NCBI RefSeq assembly: GCF_947488025.1
Contig: NZ_CANKYS010000001.1
Coordinates: 186,001 to 250,000, forward strand
DNA length: 64,000 nucleotides
Reading direction: 5' to 3'
Source: an uncultured Nocardioides sp.
GTDB lineage: Bacteria > Actinomycetota > Actinomycetes > Propionibacteriales > Nocardioidaceae
Positions 48,397-57,954 of this stretch are shown piece by piece; position 1 is the stretch's first letter; each line of letters begins with the position of its first letter. The position numbers and the translations under genes were made by a program. Under the pieces are notes generated by a model, which saw only the letters and a list, made by a program, of their open reading frames with translations, searched no databases and was not told the origin of the DNA.

Positions 48397-49920
48397 ATGA
48401 AGCTCGAGCTCCGTGGCATCACCAAGCGCTTCGGCAGCTTGGTGGCCAACGACAGGATCTCCCTGACCGTCGAACCCGGCGAGATCCACGCACTCCTCGG
48501 TGAGAACGGCGCTGGCAAGTCGACCCTGATGAACGTCCTCTACGGCCTCTACCGCGCCGATGAGGGCGAGATCCTGCTCGACGACGAGGTGCAGCACTTC
48601 ACCGGACCCGGCGACGCGATGGCGGCCGGCATCGGTATGGTCCACCAGCACTTCATGCTCATCCCCGTCTTCAGCGTCGCCGAGAACGTCATGCTCGGCA
48701 ACGAGTCCACCGGCTTCGCCGGCACCCTCGACCTCGACGCCTCCCGCGCCCGCGTGACCGAGATCTCCGAGCGCTTCGGCTTCCACGTCGACCCCGACGC
48801 GCTCGTCGAGGACCTGCCCGTCGGCGTCCAGCAGCGGGTGGAGATCATCAAGGCGCTCTCCCGCGACGCCGAGCTGCTCGTCTTCGACGAGCCCACCGCG
48901 GTGCTGACCCCCCAGGAGACCGACGAGCTGATGGAGATCATGCGCCAGCTCCGCGAGGCCGGGAAGGCCATCGTCTTCATCACCCACAAGCTGCGTGAGG
49001 TCCGTGCCGTCGCGGACAAGATCACCGTGATCCGCCTCGGCAAGGTCGTCGGCGAGGCCGAGCCCACGGCGTCCAACGCCGAGCTCGCCGCCATGATGGT
49101 CGGCCGGCCCGTCGAGCTGGTGGTCCACAAGGACCCGCCGAAGCTCGGCGAGGAGGTGTTCGCCGTGAAGGACCTGCGCGTCGTCAACGCCACGGGCCAC
49201 GTCCAGGTCGACGGCATCACCTTCTCCATCCGGGCCGGTGAGGTCCTCGCCGTCGCCGGCGTGCAGGGCAACGGACAGACCGAGCTCACCGAGGCAATCC
49301 TCGGCTTGCAGGAGCATGTGACCGGCTCCGTGCGCCTCGACGGCAAGGAGCTGCTCGGCAGGTCCGTGCGCCAGGTGCTCGACGCCGGCGTCGGCTTCAT
49401 CCCCGAGGACCGCCAGGAGGACGGCCTCGTCGGCAACATGACCATCGCCGAGAACCTCATGCTCAACCGCAGCTTCGCCCCGCCCTTCGTGCGCCGGGGG
49501 TCGCTGCAGATCGACAAGCTGCGCGCCTTCGCCGAGGAGAAGCTGCAGCAGTACGACGTCCGCGCGCGCGACATCGACACCGCATGTGGCAACCTCTCCG
49601 GCGGCAACCAGCAGAAGGTCGTCGTGGCCCGTGAGCTCTCGCGCGACCTGCGCCTGCTCGTCGCCGCGCAGCCCACCCGCGGCGTGGACGTGGGCTCCAT
49701 CGAGTTCATCCACAAGCAGGTGGTCGCGACGCGCGACAGCGGCGTACCCGTCCTGGTGGTCTCGACCGAGCTCGACGAGGTGGTCGCGCTCGCCGACCGG
49801 ATCATGGTCCTCTACCGCGGTCGGGTCGTGGGCATCGTCCCCGGCGACACCCCGCGCGAGCAGCTGGGCCTGATGATGACCGGCGAGCGGCCGAAGGACC
49901 TCGAGGGAGACGTGGCGTGA
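48397..49920 (+). CDS. nupA: Nucleoside ABC transporter ATP-binding protein
   Basis: A 507-residue duplicated ATPase (NupA/YufO class). The first domain has Walker A GENGAGKST, LPVGVQQRVEIIKAL and Walker B LLVFDEPTAVLTPQE. The second has a modified Walker A (GVQGNGQTEL), signature LSGGNQQKVVVARELSR, and LLVAAQPTRGVDVGS where the Walker B Asp-Glu is Ala-Gln. This asymmetry is normal for the sugar/nucleoside group and makes the second site degenerate. The stop overlaps the permease GTG (GTGA). Confidence 0.93.
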   Translation: MKLELRGITKRFGSLVANDRISLTVEPGEIHALLGENGAGKSTLMNVLYGLYRADEGEILLDDEVQHFTGPGDAMAAGIGMVHQHFMLIPVFSVAENVMLGNESTGFAGTLDLDASRARVTEISERFGFHVDPDALVEDLPVGVQQRVEIIKALSRDAELLVFDEPTAVLTPQETDELMEIMRQLREAGKAIVFITHKLREVRAVADKITVIRLGKVVGEAEPTASNAELAAMMVGRPVELVVHKDPPKLGEEVFAVKDLRVVNATGHVQVDGITFSIRAGEVLAVAGVQGNGQTELTEAILGLQEHVTGSVRLDGKELLGRSVRQVLDAGVGFIPEDRQEDGLVGNMTIAENLMLNRSFAPPFVRRGSLQIDKLRAFAEEKLQQYDVRARDIDTACGNLSGGNQQKVVVARELSRDLRLLVAAQPTRGVDVGSIEFIHKQVVATRDSGVPVLVVSTELDEVVALADRIMVLYRGRVVGIVPGDTPREQLGLMMTGERPKDLEGDVA

Positions 49921-51155
49921 ACGACGCAGTGACCAACGACCAGGCCCCGGCCCCCTCGGAGAAGGACGCCGACAAGCCCGACGCGCCGGAGCCCGGCAAG
50001 GGCCATTCCGTGATGCGGCAGATCGTCGCCGGGGACGTCTTCGCCGGCGTGCTTGCCGTCGTGCTGGCTGTGCTGGTCGGCTCGATCATGGTCGCCGCGA
50101 CCGACGACGCGGTGCGCGAGTCCGCTGGCTACCTCTTCGCCCGGCCGGGCGACTTCCTCTCCGCCGTGTGGGACGCCGTGTGGGGCGCCTACACCGCGCT
50201 CTTCCGCGGCGCCGTCTACAACAACCTCGTCAGCGACTTCTCCACCCAGATCCGGCCGCTGACCGAGACCCTGAAGTTCGCCGCCCCCCTCATCGTCGCC
50301 GGGCTCGGCGTGGGCCTGGGCTTCCGCGCCGGCCTGTTCAACATCGGTGGTCGCGGGCAGATGCTGCTCGCCGGCGGAGCTGCCGGCTACGTCGGCTTCA
50401 ACTTCGACCTGCCGACCTTCATCCACCTCCCGCTGGCGATCCTCGTCGGCATGGTGGTCGGCGCCCTCTGGGCGGGCATCGCCGGCCTCCTCAAGGCCCG
50501 CACCGGCGCCCACGAGGTGATCGTCACGATCATGCTCAACTACGTCGCCTACTACCTGCTCTTCTACGCCCTCTCCAAGGAGGGGCTCCTGCAGGCGCCC
50601 GGCTCGGCCAACCCCAAGTCGCTGCCGATGAAGGAGTCGGCGGTCCTGCCCGACATCCTCGGGGACCGCTTCAACCTGCACCTCGGCTTCGTGCTCGCCC
50701 TGGTCGCGGTGGCCTACGTCTGGTGGCTGCTCAACCGCTCGGCCCTCGGCTACCGCATCCGTGCCGTCGGTGAGAACCCCAACGCCGCCCGCTCGGCCGG
50801 CATCGACGTCGGTCGGACGTGGGTCACGGTGATGCTCCTCGCCGGGGCACTCGTCGGCCTCGCCGGTGTCAACCAGGTGCTCGGCACCGTGCCGGACGGC
50901 GTCACCCTCGACCTCGACGCCAGCATCGGCTTCGACGCCATCACGGTGGCCCTGCTCGGTCGGTCGCGACCGCTGGGCATCCTCGCCGCCGGTCTGCTGT
51001 TCGGTGCCTTCAAGGCGGGCGGCTTCTCGATGCAGGCGGCCGAGGGCATCCCCGTCGACATCGTGCTGGTCGTCCAGTCCCTGATCGTCCTCTTCATCGC
51101 CGCACCCCCGCTGGTGCGGGCGATCTTCCGGCTGCCGGCCAAGGAGGCCAAGTGA
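49917..51155 (+). CDS. nupB: Nucleoside ABC transporter permease 1
   Basis: A 412-residue BPD_transp_2-type permease (NupB/YufP). About ten membrane segments follow a hydrophilic N-terminus. The FRAGLFNIGGRGQMLLAGGA loop and AHEVIVTIMLNYVAYYLL are family signatures. GTG overlaps the ATPase stop and the stop overlaps the next GTG, giving tight stoichiometry. Confidence 0.92.
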   Translation: MNDAVTNDQAPAPSEKDADKPDAPEPGKGHSVMRQIVAGDVFAGVLAVVLAVLVGSIMVAATDDAVRESAGYLFARPGDFLSAVWDAVWGAYTALFRGAVYNNLVSDFSTQIRPLTETLKFAAPLIVAGLGVGLGFRAGLFNIGGRGQMLLAGGAAGYVGFNFDLPTFIHLPLAILVGMVVGALWAGIAGLLKARTGAHEVIVTIMLNYVAYYLLFYALSKEGLLQAPGSANPKSLPMKESAVLPDILGDRFNLHLGFVLALVAVAYVWWLLNRSALGYRIRAVGENPNAARSAGIDVGRTWVTVMLLAGALVGLAGVNQVLGTVPDGVTLDLDASIGFDAITVALLGRSRPLGILAAGLLFGAFKAGGFSMQAAEGIPVDIVLVVQSLIVLFIAAPPLVRAIFRLPAKEAK

Positions 51156-52453
51156 GCACCCTGACCGACCCGACCTCGACCGGCGCGTCGCCCGGTCCGG
51201 CGGCACCGACCGGCGAGGTCGTCACCCTCGTCTCCCGCAAGACGCCCGTGGTGCTCGGCGTCCTGACCGTCGGCCTCGCGCTGATACTCCTGTTCCAACC
51301 GGAGTCCGGCGAGACCACGCTCCGCCTCGCTCGCGAGACCGATTTCTTCCAGCTGCCCGACCTGACGCTGCCGACCATGCCGACCGCCTGGGCTCTGACC
51401 ATCGTGTGCGCCCTGCTCACGGGCGAGTCCGTGCGCCGCTACCTCGCGAAGAAGCGCACCCCGATGTGGCTGGTCGCGATCTACGCCATCGCCTGGATGA
51501 CCGGGTTCCTGGTCTGGGCCGCCGTCGGCGAGACCCTGCCGGTGGTCGGCCTCCTGGCAGGCTCGCTGGCCCTCGCCGTCCCCCTCGTCTTCGGCGCCCT
51601 CGGCGGCGTGCTCGGCGAGCGGGCCGGCGTGGTCAACATCGCGATCGACGGCCAGCTGCTCTTCGGCGCCTTCGCCGCCGCGGTGGTCAGCTCGATGACC
51701 GGGTCGCCCTGGCCCGGGCTGCTCGCCGCCTCGATCGCCGGCGCGCTCGTCGCCCTGATCCTCGGCCTCTTCGCGATCAGCTACTTCGTCGACCAGATCA
51801 TCGTCGGCGTGGTGCTCAACGTGCTCGTCATCGGCATCACGAGCTTCCTGTTCAGCCAGGTGCTGGCCCCCAACGCCGCCGACCTCAACACGTCCGCCCG
51901 CTTCAAGGTGGTGCCGATCCCGGTGCTGGGAGACATCCCCCTGATCGGCCCGATCCTCTTCCGCCAGACCCCGGTGGTCTACGTGCTCTACATCGCGGTC
52001 GCGGTGGTCACCTTCGCCCTCTACCGCACCCGCTGGGGCCTGCGCGTCCGAGCGGTCGGCGAGCACCCGATGGCCGCCGACACCGTCGGCATCAAGGTCA
52101 ACCGCACTCGCTACCGCACGATCCTCATCGCGGGAGCGGTCGCCGGCCTCGGCGGGGCCTTCTACACCCTGGTCTCGGTGCCGCAGTTCAACCGCGAGAT
52201 GACCGGTGGCGCTGGCTACATCGCTCTCGCGGCGGTCATCTTCGGCAAGTGGGACCCGATCCGGGCGACCCTGGCCGCGCTGTTGTTCGGCTTCGCCTCC
52301 AACCTGCAGGGCGTCCTCTCGGTCATCGGGTCGCCCGTTCCGAGCCAGTTCATGCTCATGCTGCCCTACGTCGTGACGATCTTCGCCGTGGCCGGCCTGG
52401 TGGGCCGCTCCCGGCCGCCGGCCGCGGACGGCGTGCCCTACCGACCGCAGTAG
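51152..52453 (+). CDS. nupC: Nucleoside ABC transporter permease 2
   Basis: A 433-residue permease (NupC/YufQ). It has a longer N-terminal region with two or three extra membrane segments (VVLGVLTVGLALILLF, WALTIVCALLTGES), then the core GERAGVVNIAIDGQLLFGAFA and DQIIVGVVLNVLVIGITSFL. The GTG has AAGGAGG 6 bases upstream. A strong terminator follows. Confidence 0.92.
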   Translation: MSTLTDPTSTGASPGPAAPTGEVVTLVSRKTPVVLGVLTVGLALILLFQPESGETTLRLARETDFFQLPDLTLPTMPTAWALTIVCALLTGESVRRYLAKKRTPMWLVAIYAIAWMTGFLVWAAVGETLPVVGLLAGSLALAVPLVFGALGGVLGERAGVVNIAIDGQLLFGAFAAAVVSSMTGSPWPGLLAASIAGALVALILGLFAISYFVDQIIVGVVLNVLVIGITSFLFSQVLAPNAADLNTSARFKVVPIPVLGDIPLIGPILFRQTPVVYVLYIAVAVVTFALYRTRWGLRVRAVGEHPMAADTVGIKVNRTRYRTILIAGAVAGLGGAFYTLVSVPQFNREMTGGAGYIALAAVIFGKWDPIRATLAALLFGFASNLQGVLSVIGSPVPSQFMLMLPYVVTIFAVAGLVGRSRPPAADGVPYRPQ

Positions 52454-52475
52454 GTGTGACGCGAGATTCCAGCTC

Positions 52476-52510
52476 CAGGAGGGCCCGGCGCCGTGCGCCG
52501 GGCCCTCCTG
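52476..52510 (+). terminator. Terminator of the nucleoside importer operon
   Basis: CAGGAGGGCCCGGCGC (52476-52491), loop CGT, and the complementary arm (52495-52510): a perfect 16-bp stem 22 bases after the permease stop. Confidence 0.88.
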
Positions 52511-52563
52511 CGTCCTGTGGGACAACGGCCCCTCCCCTGCGCGGTCGCGAGTAGGATTTCGTC

Positions 52564-53700
52564 GTGAACGACGTGTGCGTGATCGCCTACTTCGCGGGCG
52601 ACCCGACGAGGACCTACCAGCTGGCCCAGTGGCTCGAGGTCCTCGAGGTGCTCGACCGGGTCCACCCGGTCGGCCTCGTCCTGCGCGACCCCGACTCGGC
52701 CCGGCTGATCGGGTCGCGCACCGACCTGACCGTCCTCACCGCACCGACGTTCCCCGAGCTGACCGAGCTCTATGCCGAGCTCGACGCGAAGGTCGTCCTC
52801 TACTGCAACAACTCGGTGCTCAACTTCGAGTCGCTGCTCGACAGCCGGATGCTCCACGTTCACGTGAACCACGGCGAGAGCGACAAGCAGTCCATGGCCA
52901 GCAACAACGCCAAGGCCTACGACCGCGTGTTCGTCGCCGGCGACGCCGCGGTCCAGCGCTACCTGACCGGGCTGCTCGACTTCGACGCCTCCCGGCTGGT
53001 CCGCGTCGGCCGACCGCAGCTCGACCTCCCCCGCACGCCGCTGCTGGCGCCCAGCACGCGACGCACCGTGATGTACGCCCCCACCTGGGAGGGCGACGCC
53101 GACTACAACGACTACACGTCGGTCGACTCGCTCGGCGAGTCGATCGTCCGCGCGATCCTCGAGGTGCCCGAGGTCCGCCTGGTCTACAAGCCGCACCCGA
53201 AGGTCACGACGAGCCTCACCCCCGCGATCGCCGACGCGCACCTGGCGATCATGCGACTCATCGACGAGGCCGGGCGGCTCGACCCGACCGCCGGGCACAC
53301 CCAGGTGCTCACCGGTGACATCCTCGCCGTGATGCCCGGCTGCGACGCGATGGTCACCGACGTGTCCTCGGTGGGTCTGGACTGGCTCTACCTGCACACC
53401 GACAAGCCGATCCTGCTCACCGATCCCCACGGCGACCTCGAGGCGCTGCACCACCAGGCACCCGTCAGCCGCTGCGCCGACGTCGTCGGACCCGACGACG
53501 TGCCCGAGCTCGCCGCGCTGCTCGGCGACCGGCTCGAGCACGACGAGCACCACCTCGCCCGCGTCGCCATGCGGCACCACTACTTCGACGACCTCGCCGT
53601 CGGCGAGAGCACCGGCCGCTTCCTCGCCGAGGTGAGCCGCCTCGTCGCGCTCCGCGACGAGCTGCTGACCGGCGGCACGCAGGCCGCGATCACGGCCTGA
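52564..53700 (+). CDS. CDP-glycerol glycerophosphotransferase (TagF-like) family protein
   Basis: A 378-residue glycosyltransferase-like protein. The C-terminal half carries the family landmarks VMYAPTWEGDADYNDY, LVYKPHPKVTTS and DAMVTDVSSVGLDWLYLHTD. It lacks the usual long N-terminal extension. Family members polymerise glycerol-phosphate or transfer polyol-phosphate to wall glycopolymers; the exact acceptor is unknown. GTG follows TAGGAT (52552-52557) by 6 bases. Confidence 0.82.
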   Translation: MNDVCVIAYFAGDPTRTYQLAQWLEVLEVLDRVHPVGLVLRDPDSARLIGSRTDLTVLTAPTFPELTELYAELDAKVVLYCNNSVLNFESLLDSRMLHVHVNHGESDKQSMASNNAKAYDRVFVAGDAAVQRYLTGLLDFDASRLVRVGRPQLDLPRTPLLAPSTRRTVMYAPTWEGDADYNDYTSVDSLGESIVRAILEVPEVRLVYKPHPKVTTSLTPAIADAHLAIMRLIDEAGRLDPTAGHTQVLTGDILAVMPGCDAMVTDVSSVGLDWLYLHTDKPILLTDPHGDLEALHHQAPVSRCADVVGPDDVPELAALLGDRLEHDEHHLARVAMRHHYFDDLAVGESTGRFLAEVSRLVALRDELLTGGTQAAITA

Positions 53701-53716
53701 GACGAGCCGTGATCGC
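53686..53716. terminator. Hairpin across the stop codon of the TagF-like gene
   Basis: GCGATCACGGC (53686-53696) pairs with 53706-53716; the 9-base loop contains the TGA stop. It sits between convergent genes and may end transcription on both strands. Confidence 0.55.
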
Positions 53717-53740
53717 CGCGCAACGCACTGTGGCCGGCGA

Positions 53741-53947
53741 TCAGTGCGGAAGGAGCTCGTCGGCGGCGGCACGCAGGGCGGCGGCACACTGTCGGTGGAC
53801 GACCACGGTGACGGGAACGGGCTCCCAGTAGTGCACGCGTGCCGCCTCCCGGCTGGCGGCGTCGTCCTCGTGCCGGGCCAGACGCAGCAGCTCCTGACGC
53901 AGCGCCTCGTGGAGGACGTCGGCCTGGGTGGCGGACTGGGTGGACAT
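53741..53947 (-). CDS. Small protein downstream of the Crp/Fnr-kinase operon (1)
   Basis: 68 residues with no recognised family: an amphipathic helix ADVLHEALRQELLRLARHED, the segment VHYWEPVPVTVVVHRQCAA, and a helical end. GGAG lies 6 bases before the ATG. It is 16 bases downstream of the next small gene and in the same direction as the regulator genes, suggesting one operon. Confidence 0.62.
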   Translation of the reverse strand: MSTQSATQADVLHEALRQELLRLARHEDDAASREAARVHYWEPVPVTVVVHRQCAAALRAAADELLPH

Positions 53948-53963
53948 GGTCGGCTCCGTCCGG

Positions 53964-54161
53964 TCAGCCGTACGAGTGCGAGAGGTGGACGAGCTCCAGG
54001 AGACGGGAGCGCCGGTGGGTGGACGCCGTCGCGGCGCCGGTGGTGTCGGGGAGGTCGGTCCGCCTGATCTCACGGACGAGGCGCCGGTGCTCTGCCTCGC
54101 GGAGGCGGTCGGTGATGACGGCTCGGCAGATGGCTTGGGCTTCGGAATCGTGGGAAAACAT
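53964..54161 (-). CDS. Small protein downstream of the Crp/Fnr-kinase operon (2)
   Basis: 65 residues, basic and helical (ICRAVITDRLREAEHRRLVR), no recognised family. GGAG lies 6 bases before the ATG (GAAGGAGCCCGAG then ATG), which is the main reason to accept it. It follows the Crp/Fnr gene by 85 bases. Confidence 0.62.
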   Translation of the reverse strand: MFSHDSEAQAICRAVITDRLREAEHRRLVREIRRTDLPDTTGAATASTHRRSRLLELVHLSHSYG

Positions 54162-54246
54162 CTCGGGCTCCTTCGCTGGGATCTGTGTGATGAACCCGAT
54201 CCTGAGCCGCTACGAAGGAAAGTTCTGTTCGCCCGGAGACACTCCG

Positions 54247-54903
54247 TCAGTCCTCGAGACTGCGTCGACGCAGCTCCGCCGGGTCCAGGACCTCGATCCG
54301 GGAGCGACTCAGCCGGACCACGTCGCGGTCCGCGAGCCGCTGCAGGACCTGGTTGACGGGCGGCCGCGTGGCACCCACCAGGTCGGCGAGCTGGGCCTGG
54401 CTGAGCGGGATCACGACGGCCCCGTCAACCCCACCGTAGGCATCGGCGAGGTCCACGAGACGGCGGCAGACCCGGCGGTCCAGGCTCTCGTACATGGTCT
54501 CGAGGAGCCGCCGGCTGAGGAGGTCGATCCGGTCGGCCAGGAGCATGGACACGACCCTCTCGATGCCCGGGTTGTGCGTGCAGAGCCGGTCGAAGGCCGT
54601 ACCCGCCACCGCGAGTGTCCGGCTCGGCTCCAACGCCGTCACCGTCGCCGTACGACGTCGGTCGGCGCGCAGCAGCGCGAGCTCGCCGAAGTAGTCCCCC
54701 GGTGAGAGGACGGTGAAGGTCGCCGTGGCGCCCGAGGCCAAGGTGCCGCCCACGGCCAGGTGGCCGCGCTCGACCAGGTGGAGCGAGTCCGCCGGGTCGC
54801 CCTGGTGGCACAGGACCTCGTCACGCGCGAACGTGCGGCGGTGGGCAAGGGCGAGGAACGCCTCCCGGTCCTCGGCCCGCAGGGGTTCGAGCAACCGCCA
54901 CAC
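54247..54903 (-). CDS. Crp/Fnr family transcriptional regulator
   Basis: A 218-residue regulator: cyclic-nucleotide-binding-like domain (about 1-130; GDPADSLHLVERGHLAVGG, PGDYFGELALLRADRRRTAT) and a C-terminal Crp-type HTH (LSQAQLADLVGATRPPVNQVLQRL). The FGELALL segment resembles the cAMP pocket, but cAMP binding is not certain; no Fe-S cysteine cluster is present. The GTG is chosen 4 bases after the kinase stop, with GGAGAGG upstream; a longer frame from 54957 overlaps the kinase. Confidence 0.85.
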   Translation of the reverse strand: MWRLLEPLRAEDREAFLALAHRRTFARDEVLCHQGDPADSLHLVERGHLAVGGTLASGATATFTVLSPGDYFGELALLRADRRRTATVTALEPSRTLAVAGTAFDRLCTHNPGIERVVSMLLADRIDLLSRRLLETMYESLDRRVCRRLVDLADAYGGVDGAVVIPLSQAQLADLVGATRPPVNQVLQRLADRDVVRLSRSRIEVLDPAELRRRSLED

Positions 54904-54907
54904 GGCG

Positions 54908-57160
54908 TCAGTCCTCTCCTGCCGCGCCCGTGTGGACGGAGGGCACGACCCGGGCAAGGGCGTCGAGGAGTGCGCCGCGTCCCACCGGCTTCACGAGGTA
55001 GGCCGCGGCCCCCAGCGCGGCGCCGCGTTGCTGCTCGTCCACGATCGACACCACGATCACGGGGATGTCGCAGGTCTCGGGGTCCTGCTTGAGGGTGGTC
55101 AGCACCGACCAGCCGTCCATGCCCGGCAGCCTGATGTCGAGCAGCACCGCGCTCGGCCGGATCTGGCGCACGGCCTCGAGACCGGCCGGCCCGTCGCGCG
55201 CGGTGGTGACCCGCACCGAGGCGCCGTCGAGGAAGGCCGTGAAGAGGTCGAGCGAGGGCCGGTCGTCCTCGATCACCACGACGTCGTACGTCCCAGGGGT
55301 GGAGGTCGGACCGGCCCCGTCGCTGGTGCGCGACGGGAGCGTGAAGCCGAAGGTGCTGCCGACGCCCACCTCGCTCTCCACCCACATCCGGCCGCCGAGC
55401 AGCTCGACGAGGCGGCGCGACAGCGTCAGCCCGAGTCCCGTGCCCTCCTCGCGTGACGCACCCCGCCCGCCCTGCTGGAAGGACTCGAAGATGCGCTCAC
55501 GGTCCGCCTCCGGGACGCCGACGCCGGTGTCGGTCACCGTGACCTCGATGTCGACCGGCGTACGACGTGCGCGCACCACCACCGAGCCGCCGTCGCCGGT
55601 GAACTTGACGGCGTTCGTCACGAGATTGAGCACGACCTGCTTGAGCCGCAGCTGGTCGGAGTACGCCTGGACCAGGCCCGGCTCGACGTCGACACTGAGG
55701 TCGATGCCGTGCGCGGTCGCCCGCGCGCGGAGCATGGCCACCGCCTCCTGGAGGAGCACGCGCAGGTCGAACTCGGAGTAGTCGATCTCCATCCGCCCGG
55801 CTTCGACCTTCGAGAGGTCGAGGATCTCGTTCAGCAGCTCGAGCAGGTGCTTCCCGGAGCCGTGGATGTCTCGCAGGTACTCCTCCTGCCGTTCGTTGAT
55901 GTCGCCGAACATGCGCTCGAGCAACACCTCCGAGAAGCCGAGCACCGCGTTCAGCGGGGTGCGCAGCTCGTGCGACATGCTCGCCAGGAACTCCGACTTG
56001 TGCCGGCTGGCCAGCTCCAGGGCCAGGCTCTGGTCCTTCAGCTCCCGGAAGAGCTGGGCGTTCAGCAACGCCAGCGCCGACTGGCTGGCGAAGGTCTCCA
56101 GGAGGTCGACGACCTCCGGGGAGAAGTCCCCGGTGCGCTTGCGCCGCACGATCAGCGAACCGACGATCGTGTCCTCGCGAAGCAGCGGGACGGCGACGAG
56201 CGAGGACCATCCGGCGCTGCGCAGGATCTCCAGGTGCGGGTCGGGCTCGACGCCAGCGAGGTCGGGGACGACGATCGGGCGCCGCTCCAGCGCCGCTCTG
56301 CCGACGACCGTCGTGTCGAGGTCGATCCGCACGTCTCGCAGCTGCTCGACGACCTCGGGAGCCGTGCGGTAGACGCTGCGCACGACGAACCGGCGGTCGC
56401 GCTCGGCGTACTCCATGATCGAACCGCCGTCGGTGCCGGACAGGGCGACCGCGTGCTCGGCGATCGTGTCGAGGACGTCCTGGAGGTCGAGGGTGGAGCT
56501 GACCGCCTCGCCGACCGCGCGGAGCGCCTCCAGCTCGTCGACCTTGCGGGCCAGCTCCGCTCCCCGCGTCTCGAGCTGCTGGACCAGCCCGACGCCGTTG
56601 ACGGCAATGGCCGCCTGGACGGCGAACGCGCTGACGATGCCGATCTCACGGTCGTCGAACGGCCTGACCTCGTTGCGCCAGACGTTGAGAGCGCCGACGA
56701 CCGCGTCGTCGACGATCAGGGGAGCAGCGACCACGGTGCGGAAGCCCGCCGATCGCTGCAGGTCGTGGCGTCCGAAGTCCGGGTCGGCCAGCACGTCGGG
56801 GATCTGGAGCGTCCTCCGCTCCAGGCCGACGCGTCCGATGAGCGCCTGCCGGTCCAGCGTGATCGGGTGCTCGGTCAGCACCTGTCGGGACGCCTCGGAC
56901 AGCCCGACCGTCGCTGTGAGGCGGAACGTGTCGCCCTCCAACAGGTAGAGGTGCGCGGCCTCCGACCGGCACAGCCGGCGCGCGTTCTCGACGATGGCGG
57001 TGAGCACCGCGTCCGGATCTGCGGTCGACCGGCCCATGGCCTCGAGCACCTCGGACGTGGCGCCGAACTGGTCAGCCAGGGCGTCGTAGTCCCGGCGGAG
57101 CCGCTCGTGCTCCGCGGCGCTGACGGCTCCCCGGTCCGGGAACGGTGCAGGTTCGACCAC
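54908..57160 (-). CDS. Hybrid sensor histidine kinase (GAF-GAF-HisKA-HATPase-receiver)
   Basis: A 750-residue soluble sensor. Two GAF domains (about 35-195 and 215-370) can bind small ligands or light/redox cofactors. The dimerisation helix has the phospho-acceptor His397 in SMSHELRTPLNAVLGFSE, and the ATPase domain has N, G1 and G2 boxes (NLVTNAVKF, DTGVGVP, GTGLGLTLSRRL). A C-terminal receiver follows with Asp675 in LLDIRLPGMDGW. There is no membrane segment, so the signal is cytoplasmic. GTG has GGGAGG upstream. It is followed by a Crp/Fnr regulator rather than a response regulator with an output domain. Confidence 0.9.
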   Translation of the reverse strand: MVEPAPFPDRGAVSAAEHERLRRDYDALADQFGATSEVLEAMGRSTADPDAVLTAIVENARRLCRSEAAHLYLLEGDTFRLTATVGLSEASRQVLTEHPITLDRQALIGRVGLERRTLQIPDVLADPDFGRHDLQRSAGFRTVVAAPLIVDDAVVGALNVWRNEVRPFDDREIGIVSAFAVQAAIAVNGVGLVQQLETRGAELARKVDELEALRAVGEAVSSTLDLQDVLDTIAEHAVALSGTDGGSIMEYAERDRRFVVRSVYRTAPEVVEQLRDVRIDLDTTVVGRAALERRPIVVPDLAGVEPDPHLEILRSAGWSSLVAVPLLREDTIVGSLIVRRKRTGDFSPEVVDLLETFASQSALALLNAQLFRELKDQSLALELASRHKSEFLASMSHELRTPLNAVLGFSEVLLERMFGDINERQEEYLRDIHGSGKHLLELLNEILDLSKVEAGRMEIDYSEFDLRVLLQEAVAMLRARATAHGIDLSVDVEPGLVQAYSDQLRLKQVVLNLVTNAVKFTGDGGSVVVRARRTPVDIEVTVTDTGVGVPEADRERIFESFQQGGRGASREEGTGLGLTLSRRLVELLGGRMWVESEVGVGSTFGFTLPSRTSDGAGPTSTPGTYDVVVIEDDRPSLDLFTAFLDGASVRVTTARDGPAGLEAVRQIRPSAVLLDIRLPGMDGWSVLTTLKQDPETCDIPVIVVSIVDEQQRGAALGAAAYLVKPVGRGALLDALARVVPSVHTGAAGED

Positions 57161-57301
57161 GGCGGCCCTCCCTGCGGTCGGGCACCCCTCGACCGCACCG
57201 ACCAGTCTCCTCCCGCGTGACGAGGCTCGGCAACCACCGGGATCGCGGGCTCGGCGTCGGCGGCTCGGGCGCCAGAACAGGCCACGCGCTGCGGCAAGGA
57301 C

Positions 57302-57736
57302 TCAGCGACGGCGGCGGGAGAGCCTCGAGGTCACCAGGTGTGCCGTGTACCCGAGCCCGGCAGCGATGAAGCCGACGGCGAAGTTCCGCTCGTCGCTGTA
57401 GTTCGCCGCCGAAGCGACCAGGACGCCGCCAGCGATCAGCGAGGCGGGCGCGGCCGCCCAGCGCGCCAAGCGGCCCGCCCGGACATCGGGGGGCAGCGAC
57501 CGCCACGTTTCAGCGACGCCGCCCGTTCGTCCACCATTCGTCGACGGAAGGTCCTCGACGAGGGCCGCCAAGTCGTCGGCGGTGACGGCCGACAATGCGA
57601 GTTGCTGCCGTCGGTCGAGCTCTTCCAGTGAGAGGCGGCCGTGGACGTGATGCTCGTTCAAGACACTCAAGCACCGGTCGCGTTCTGCGTCGCCGATCCG
57701 AATCGCGACTTCCCCCGCGGACCCAACAGTCTCCAT
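57302..57736 (-). CDS. DUF1707 domain membrane protein
   Basis: A 144-residue protein. Residues 12-65 match DUF1707 (IRIGDAERDRCLSVLNEHHV, GRLSLEELDRRQQLALSA), a short domain common at the N-terminus of actinobacterial membrane proteins and of unknown function. Two hydrophobic segments follow (ASLIAGGVLVASAA; AVGFIAAGLGYTAHLV) with an Arg-rich end. The ATG at 57736 follows GAGTCT by 6 bases; an earlier ATG at 57784 exists. The next 218 bases, to the exporter stop, hold nothing I recognise. Confidence 0.8.
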   Translation of the reverse strand: METVGSAGEVAIRIGDAERDRCLSVLNEHHVHGRLSLEELDRRQQLALSAVTADDLAALVEDLPSTNGGRTGGVAETWRSLPPDVRAGRLARWAAAPASLIAGGVLVASAANYSDERNFAVGFIAAGLGYTAHLVTSRLSRRRR

Positions 57737-57954
57737 CCGCCAAGACTCGCACGAGGTGCCGTTTCCGTACGGGACCTGGGACATGTCAGCACGCGGGCAG
57801 CGCAGATCCATGTCTGAGTGCGCCGCAAGGCGGCGGAACGGGTCACCTTTCCGACTGCGCGATCAGCAGCAGATCTGGGGCCCGCGGGACTGCCATGCAG
57901 CTTTTTCCCCGCCGTGTTGGTGCCATGATCCGGCTGGCCTCGCAACAGGCGACC

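Noticed and set aside
49600..49700. Second NupA ATPase domain as a broken domain
   Set aside because: The Ala-Gln in place of Asp-Glu in Walker B is usual for this transporter group.
48145..49713. Minus-strand frame opposite nupA
   Set aside because: Same GC-bias shadow; the plus strand encodes a clear ATPase.
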